Of a stretch of DNA of 27,879 nucleotides, positions 23,200 through 27,879 are shown in pieces. The DNA is from 2-01-FULL-39-10-A sp964525395 (GTDB lineage: Bacteria; Patescibacteriota; Microgenomatia; Levybacterales; UBA12049). The stretch spans positions 1 through 27,879 of the forward strand of contig CAZGGU010000010.1 in assembly GCA_964525395.1 (NCBI GenBank), given 5' to 3'. Below the pieces are notes generated by a model that did not search any database, had not been told where the DNA came from, and saw nothing but the letters and a program-made list of their open reading frames with translations. Every line of letters starts with the position of its first letter. Positions within the stretch are counted from its first letter, which is position 1. The position numbers were made by a program, and so were the translations under genes.

Positions 23200-25644
23200 A
23201 ATGCTTGCCCTGTCCTCATCGTCATTTGTATTAGTTTTCGATGGTTTATTTTTACTGTTGGTTTCTTTTTTAGTTACTTTCGGCTTTAAAAGATGAATGG
23301 GAGTACCATACTTTTTTTGTGAGTATTCAATTGCTTTTTGCTCTCTTGTTTTGTTTGGTTTATTGAGGAATAATTCTACTTTTCCAGTAAACGTATCTTG
23401 AGGTACTTCGGCATTAATTTTGATATAAAAGGTGAAGGTTGGGAGATTGCCTAATTGTCCTTTTTGGACGTGTGAACCTAAGTAAGAAAGCAATGTTTCC
23501 TCATCTTTTGGAATGGCAGTTCTAAAGATAATAACGGTTCCGCTATTACCTATAATAGTGTCACGCAATCCTTGATCTTCAATTTGAGATATATTTTGAT
23601 GTGCAAGAACTGCACCTAACCGATACTTTCTCGCCTCGGATAAAATTTGAGCAAATGANNNNNNNNNNNNNNNNNNNNNNNNNNNNNNNNNNNNNNNNNN
23701 NNNNNNNNNNNNNNNNNNNNNNNNNNNNNNNNNNNNNNNNNNNNNNNNNNNNNNNNNNGCATTTCTAAATTTGGTATCAGTTAATAGTTTCTTTATGGTT
23801 AAAAATGTCGGATTCTCTTGTTCTAATGCAGTGAGAATTGTGTTTCTTAAAATGTGTTCCATTCGATGCTTCACATATTGATCGCTGAATAGTTTATGAA
23901 ATACGGAGATTATGGTTGAAACAACGAGATCTTTTTCCTGATCCATTTCATCCTCTGTTAATCCGTCCGGTATATCAAAAATATTAAGGCCAATGGGGAA
24001 TTTTCTATCTGTCGGATTGACATATACAACATCTTCAATTCTACTTTCCGGTACCGTACCAATTACTGTTTTTGCCAAGTCTCCGTGCGGATCAATTATG
24101 GCCATACCTCGCCCATGCATCATATCGTGATGAATCATATGAAGAATCAGGGTAGATTTACCCATACCAGTCGCACCCAGTATATACATATGCCGTCTTC
24201 TCTCATCAAGTGTTAAACCGATGGGAGTAATTAACCCTCCATGAATATTATGCGCAAAGACAATATCCAGTGATCCATTGGCGTTTTTTAACGATAACGG
24301 AGCTGGTAATGCCGGAGTTTTGATCGTATTCATATCCTCAGTTTGAGTGGTTGAGGAATAGGGAAAATGATACAGAGATGAAAGCTCGGAAGTAGAAAGG
24401 ATGGGATTTGATGATAGAGAAAATAGGCGCTGTTTAACCTTAAAATAATTAAATTTCTTTATTATCTTATGCGTACCAAGAAATCTAGGCACACCACGTT
24501 TTTCTGTTATTGCCTGATAGCCTGGATTTCTAAATGACTCAAAAGATGATATGATTCCGTTTTTACGATCTTGTATTGATTCTTTATTCGATCCTACGAT
24601 ACATAACCGGAATGTAATTTCAAACAAATTTTGATTGATTTTTTTCTCAACAATCTCCTGCATTTCACGTTGTTTTGGAGAAAGTTCTGTAATATCATGC
24701 TTTGGCTGATGATTATATTGATTATTGGCATATGCTGACTGTTTTACTTTATTCTGATACGATTCATTAAAACTCCATATAAACTCTCCTATGGCTTCAA
24801 GAAAGAATAAAAGAACCGTTCCCATATAACTAAATAGTGTCTGTAGGATTTTTATAAAAATATCAACCGAGTCAATCTTTACTAAAGATACTATCTCACG
24901 TCCCGCAATATTTCGATGGTGAAGTTTACTGATAAATGTAGTAACACGGCTATGAGTTGCTGGAGTAACGGGCGTTGTTACGATTTGGATTGCGACAAGC
25001 TCTTGTGGATTCAGTTTTGTCATATGTCCTGTTATATATGCTATTGGATCAACATCCTTTAACATATTTTGTTCTTGTAACGGCAACACAAAAGAATTTT
25101 TTAAGGTACATTCTGTCAGTAAATACTCCTTTTTTTCAAGTTCATCAATAGTTTGAGGCAGATAGTCATGTATTTGCGTAATACTTACTCCTGTCAGATA
25201 TGCTTGTAAATTTTTAGTAATTATAGGTACTTCTTTTTCTGGTACGTAAAGAACATATCGTATCCCGTCTTCTCGAGTTGAGATCAACTCGTAACTTAAC
25301 CGTTTTTTAACATTAAAAAACTTTTCTAAAAATGGTTTATCATAATCCAGTGCGTGGAGAATGCTGAATAATTTTTGGGTAGAAAATGCTGATTGGAGAG
25401 AAACGGAAGGCGGCTTAACCTCAAGTGTTACATATTTCTGAAGTAATTGTCTATTGATCTGGAAATATCTATAGGTGATATATATTCCTAGTAATAACAG
25501 CACGAGTGCTGAACATATCACACTAAATCCAAGAGTTGAAATCGCTGGAAGATGGAGATAAAATAAAAATCCCAAATATGATGGAAGTGCATTTTTTAAG
25601 ATTGCCGCCGATGTTGAGATCTGTGCTGAAGTTGAAGAAATCAT
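23197..25644 (-). CDS. VirD4/TraG-like coupling ATPase, with assembly gap
   Basis: About 815 codons as assembled. The N-terminal membrane helices lie at about residues 20-60 (YLGFLFYLHLPAIS, then ALVLLLLGIYITY), with another hydrophobic segment near 275-295. Walker A is GATGMGKST at about residue 490, followed by AIIDPHGDL; the C-terminal block SFAQILSEARKYRLGAVLAHQN, with GNSGTVIIFR after it, is typical of the coupling-protein/HerA-like class. This protein brings the DNA substrate to the conjugation channel. The 100-N gap removes the Walker B part (normally a DEF-type sequence just before SFAQ). The highly charged tail (KKETNSKNKPSKTNTNDDED) is likely disordered. The gene lies upstream of the Replic_Relax gene on the same strand and 98 nt after an XRE regulator. 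Confidence 0.92.
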   Translation of the reverse strand: MISSTSAQISTSAAILKNALPSYLGFLFYLHLPAISTLGFSVICSALVLLLLGIYITYRYFQINRQLLQKYVTLEVKPPSVSLQSAFSTQKLFSILHALDYDKPFLEKFFNVKKRLSYELISTREDGIRYVLYVPEKEVPIITKNLQAYLTGVSITQIHDYLPQTIDELEKKEYLLTECTLKNSFVLPLQEQNMLKDVDPIAYITGHMTKLNPQELVAIQIVTTPVTPATHSRVTTFISKLHHRNIAGREIVSLVKIDSVDIFIKILQTLFSYMGTVLLFFLEAIGEFIWSFNESYQNKVKQSAYANNQYNHQPKHDITELSPKQREMQEIVEKKINQNLFEITFRLCIVGSNKESIQDRKNGIISSFESFRNPGYQAITEKRGVPRFLGTHKIIKKFNYFKVKQRLFSLSSNPILSTSELSSLYHFPYSSTTQTEDMNTIKTPALPAPLSLKNANGSLDIVFAHNIHGGLITPIGLTLDERRRHMYILGATGMGKSTLILHMIHHDMMHGRGMAIIDPHGDLAKTVIGTVPESRIEDVVYVNPTDRKFPIGLNIFDIPDGLTEDEMDQEKDLVVSTIISVFHKLFSDQYVKHRMEHILRNTILTALEQENPTFLTIKKLLTDTKFRNXXXXXXXXXXXXXXXXXXXXXXXXXXXXXXXXXXSFAQILSEARKYRLGAVLAHQNISQIEDQGLRDTIIGNSGTVIIFRTAIPKDEETLLSYLGSHVQKGQLGNLPTFTFYIKINAEVPQDTFTGKVELFLNKPNKTREQKAIEYSQKKYGTPIHLLKPKVTKKETNSKNKPSKTNTNDDEDRASI
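23659..23758. other. Assembly gap (100 N)
   Basis: A 100-N run inside the VirD4-like gene. Related proteins have roughly 110-130 residues between TDTKFRN and SFAQIL, so the missing sequence is probably over 300 nt. This estimate comes from memory of the family. Confidence 0.99.
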
Positions 25645-25660
25645 GGATTAATAAAATTAC

Positions 25661-25674
25661 ACTGTTACAACAGT
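25661..25674. promoter_or_regulatory. Operator-like inverted repeat before VirD4 gene
   Basis: ACTGTT-AC-AACAGT, a perfect 6-bp inverted repeat 17 bp upstream of the VirD4 ATG. It is adjacent to AGTATA (minus TATACT, 25677-25672), so it would cover a possible -10. The XRE protein encoded next door is a candidate ligand. Confidence 0.4.
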
Positions 25675-25742
25675 ATAAATGTGAAGAATTATATCAGAAG
25701 ATATCAGGAAAAGATAGATCGGATAAAATTTGAATTATTCAA

Positions 25743-25949
25743 TCAAAATGGAAGTATATCCGAAGACTTTACTTTAAGGACTTTAAAGATTCTTTCTAGC
25801 GTATCAAAAGAAGCTCTTACTTCCCCACGTTCTATACGTGCGTAATAATTAACATTCATTTCAACTTTATTAGCTACTTCAGCTTGTGTGAGGTTAACTT
25901 TTACTCTGGCCTTTTTTATGTTTTCTCCAATCTTTTTTTGTGACCCCAT
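25743..25949 (-). CDS. XRE-family helix-turn-helix regulator
   Basis: 68 residues, a single Cro/C1-type HTH domain. GENIKKARVKVNLTQAEVAN supplies helices 1-2, and VEMNVNYYARIERGEVRASF holds the recognition helix, followed by LERIFKVLKV. It is small and DNA-binding only, as in element-borne control proteins. A TATAAT (25960-25955) ends 6 nt before the ATG, so the mRNA may be leaderless. It is divergent from the recombinase operon and upstream of the VirD4 gene, the usual place for a regulator of excision or transfer. Confidence 0.93.
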   Translation of the reverse strand: MGSQKKIGENIKKARVKVNLTQAEVANKVEMNVNYYARIERGEVRASFDTLERIFKVLKVKSSDILPF

Positions 25950-25954
25950 AAGCT

Positions 25955-26015
25955 ATTATACAACCAATAATTACACTTGTTTTTATAAATGAATCTTTGT
26001 ATACTATCCATATAC
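25955..26015. promoter_or_regulatory. Divergent promoter region, XRE gene and recombinase operon
   Basis: Minus strand: TATAAT at 25960-25955, just before the XRE start. Plus strand: TTGTTT (25977-25982), a 17-nt spacer, TATACT (26000-26005). The inverted repeat GTATA-CTATCCA-TATAC (25999-26015) covers the plus -10 and start, a natural operator for the XRE protein. Confidence 0.5.
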
Positions 26016-26034
26016 AGAATAGTTATAAAAAGAT

Positions 26035-26202
26035 ATGGGTAGATTAAAAGGAAGCTTAAATAAAAATTCTCAGTCTAGACCATCAACTTCAAGTTTATCC
26101 TCTCATGAACGAATTCAATTTCTTGCCAACCTTATTATAGACAGAATTCTTGAAGATCAGAAAAATGATCAGGTTTTACTTAAAAAGTTACCTCATAACT
26201 AA
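26035..26202 (+). CDS. Small basic protein preceding recombinase (55 aa)
   Basis: ATG 26035 to TAA 26202, 55 residues: a basic, Ser-rich start (MGRLKGSLNKNSQSRPST) and then an amphipathic helix (ERIQFLANLIIDRILEDQ). It ends 3 nt before the ATG of the large serine recombinase, so the two share a transcript. No family recognised. By position it could be a directionality factor or an accessory DNA-binding protein, but nothing in the sequence proves that. Confidence 0.6.
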   Translation: MGRLKGSLNKNSQSRPSTSSLSSHERIQFLANLIIDRILEDQKNDQVLLKKLPHN

Positions 26203-26205
26203 TCT

Positions 26206-27879
26206 ATGAATACACAACCAATAGTTGAGAATGCTATCGTCGCAATAAGAGTTTCTACATCAAAACAAGGGACAGATGGTGATTCTCCCGAAGCACAAAA
26301 AGAGCAGATTGAACGCTTTGCTGCATCTCATAACATAAATATAAGAAAATTCTTTGTATTTATGGAGTCTGCATCTAAAGAACAGCAACCAATGCAGGAG
26401 GCAGTCGATTATTGCAAAAACCCAAAAAATAATATTCAACTTTTTGTAATCAAATCAATAGATAGATTTACAAGAGGCGGTTCATATTCCTACGATCATC
26501 TAAAAATGCAACTTGAGCAATACGGTGTGAGGTTAGTGGATATTTATGGCGTTATAAGCTCACATAAAGTAAACACCTTGGAGCATTTGGGTGTTTCTTT
26601 TAACTGGAGCGTCTATTCTCCATCCAAAAAAAGTGAAATACTTGAAGCAGAACGAGCTAAAGATGAGATGCGCGACATTATGAGTCGGATGATTGGCGCG
26701 GAAATTCGCTATGCAAGAATGGGTTATTGGGTAAGGCAATCTCCCATGGGTTATATCAATGAAAAAATTGAAACACCGAATGGAAAAAGAGTTATTTTAA
26801 AACCTCATCCTGTTGAGTCGCCGTGGATTATTAAAATGTTTGACCTCCGCTGTCGTGGGACACTCAATGATCATCAAATCGTAGAAGAAATTAATAAGCT
26901 AGGGTATAAAACAAGAATCGACTATATTCGAGATCCTAAAGATAGAACAAAAATCATAAAAGAAAGAGGGGGAAACCCGCTGAATATTAAAGGATTTTGG
27001 AAATACATTCAAAATCCTATTTATGCGGGTATCAGCATGGAAAAATGGACACAAAACCAACGGATTAAGGCAAAATTTAACGGGTTAATTTCCATTGAAA
27101 CTTTTAATAAAGCAAACAAAGGAAAAATAATAATTTCTGAAGAAGATGGACAGATCAAGGTCTATAAAAAACAACCGCCTGAATATTTGGTAAAAAAAGG
27201 GGTTAGAAACCCTGATTTCCCGTATAAAAGATATGTTATGTGCTCTCATTGTGAAAAGCCACTTTTTGGTAGCGCATCAAGAGGAAGACTTGGAACTTAT
27301 TATCCTGCGTATCACTGCAATAAACGCGGGCATTACTTTAGAGTACCAAAAAAAGATTTTGAAGAAACAATATATAAATTTGTCAAAGATTTAAAAATTT
27401 CTCAGTCGTACATCGAAGAACTTGTAAGTACCGTGGTCAATGAATGGGATAAACGGCAAAAAGAAGGTAATAAAGATAAAGTCACAGTCGATGTCAGAAT
27501 CACAGAGCTAAAAACTCAGGCAAAACTGATAGTTGATAAAATTAAGGTCTTAAATTCTACAATCGCAATTAAATATCTGGAAGAAGACCTTATTAAAATA
27601 GAGCAACAAGTTTCAGAGCTATTAATCGAAAAAGAAGATGCTGAGAAAAATAAACCTACTGATATAAAGGTTGTCATGGCATATATACAATATTTTCTGG
27701 AACACTTAGAAGAATTATTACTGGAAGGCTCTAATCCTATGAATAAGGCATCGTATTTTGGGGTTATATTTGACAAGGCTCCAACCTATCAAGAATTAAT
27801 TGCTGGAACACCTAATAAAGCAGAATGCGTGGCTCTAAATGACATATTCGTTCGCGATCAAATCAACTTGGCTCCCCGA
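26206..27879 (+). CDS. Large serine recombinase, 3' end outside window
   Basis: The frame is open to the last base (558 codons). The resolvase domain has AIRVSTSKQG with the catalytic Ser17, and IDRFTRGG. The recombinase domain follows (GYWVRQSPMGYIN, NPIYAGISMEKW), then a zinc ribbon (MCSHCEKPLFG...YHCNKRGHYF) and a helical coiled-coil segment. This is the serine-integrase layout. It differs clearly from the recombinase at 1059-2584, so they are not copies of each other. The last codons (INLAPR) coincide with what looks like the 3' end of a tRNA on the minus strand, which fits an integrase gene sitting at an attachment site. It lies directly downstream of the 55-aa gene and is probably controlled by the divergent XRE gene. 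Confidence 0.92.
   Translation, partial: MNTQPIVENAIVAIRVSTSKQGTDGDSPEAQKEQIERFAASHNINIRKFFVFMESASKEQQPMQEAVDYCKNPKNNIQLFVIKSIDRFTRGGSYSYDHLKMQLEQYGVRLVDIYGVISSHKVNTLEHLGVSFNWSVYSPSKKSEILEAERAKDEMRDIMSRMIGAEIRYARMGYWVRQSPMGYINEKIETPNGKRVILKPHPVESPWIIKMFDLRCRGTLNDHQIVEEINKLGYKTRIDYIRDPKDRTKIIKERGGNPLNIKGFWKYIQNPIYAGISMEKWTQNQRIKAKFNGLISIETFNKANKGKIIISEEDGQIKVYKKQPPEYLVKKGVRNPDFPYKRYVMCSHCEKPLFGSASRGRLGTYYPAYHCNKRGHYFRVPKKDFEETIYKFVKDLKISQSYIEELVSTVVNEWDKRQKEGNKDKVTVDVRITELKTQAKLIVDKIKVLNSTIAIKYLEEDLIKIEQQVSELLIEKEDAEKNKPTDIKVVMAYIQYFLEHLEELLLEGSNPMNKASYFGVIFDKAPTYQELIAGTPNKAECVALNDIFVRDQINLAPR
27869..27879 (-). tRNA. Possible 3' end of a tRNA gene running out of the window
   Basis: TGGCTCCCCGA read on the minus strand is TCGGGGAGCCA: a 7-nt acceptor strand, discriminator G and encoded CCA, similar to the end of many tRNA-Asn genes. 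Only 11 bases are visible, so this is a hint, not proof. Confidence 0.3.

Noticed and set aside
1..27879. CRISPR array, rRNA genes or IS-type transposase
   Set aside because: No regularly spaced repeats, no rRNA-like conserved stretches and no DDE transposase patterns were seen.

Overview
The window looks like a chromosomal accessory region, probably an integrated conjugative element, from a Patescibacteria/CPR bacterium, most likely of the Microgenomates type. That placement is inferred from gene content: a minimal VirB2-VirB6-VirB4-M23-VirD4 conjugation set without visible VirB7-10, large serine recombinases, a Replic_Relax protein, and a diversity-generating retroelement (DGR) with an FGE/C-lectin target. 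TGA is used as a stop, so the code is standard. The DNA is mostly AT-rich. The block 10.4-17.8 kb is visibly richer in G+C than its surroundings.

Layout. 1-3.4 kb (+): 3' part of a Fic AMP-transferase gene, a large serine recombinase broken by a 10-N assembly gap, a PLD-like protein and small unknowns. 3.4-9.9 kb (-): a type IV secretion operon read from a TTGACT-N17-TATAAT promoter (VirB2 pilin, VirB6/TrbL, PrgI/TraC-N-like protein, VirB4 ATPase, M23 peptidase, a membrane-anchored unknown). 10.0-17.8 kb (-): a long surface protein gene that is the DGR target, translationally coupled (ATGA) to a MacB/FtsX-type ABC transporter and followed by a lone receiver-domain response regulator. 17.9-18.6 kb (-): a VapBC-type toxin-antitoxin pair. 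18.7-20.7 kb (-): the DGR core, avd - template repeat (TR) - reverse transcriptase. 21.1-22.3 kb (+): DUF2958, RadC-like and a small unknown, with two good intrinsic terminators. 22.3-25.9 kb (-): Replic_Relax protein, VirD4/TraG-like coupling ATPase (100-N gap) and an XRE regulator. 26.0-27.9 kb (+): a 55-aa ORF and a second large serine recombinase running off the window, whose last 11 bases look like the 3' end of a tRNA on the opposite strand.

Main result. The TR (20227-20346) and the variable repeat VR (16584-16704) can be aligned by eye. On the coding strand, 18 of 19 substitutions fall at TR adenines. The VR also has one extra G, which splits a 1532-codon target gene into two overlapping frames. 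Once this base is discounted, the target is a membrane-anchored FGE/C-lectin protein with its VR at residues about 376-415, followed by about 1100 residues of CBM-, Ig- and FN3-like domains. DGR variable regions usually sit at the C terminus, so this internal position is unusual. The linkage to an ABC transporter, a response regulator, a toxin-antitoxin pair and a conjugation system makes this a coherent and probably mobile surface-diversification locus.
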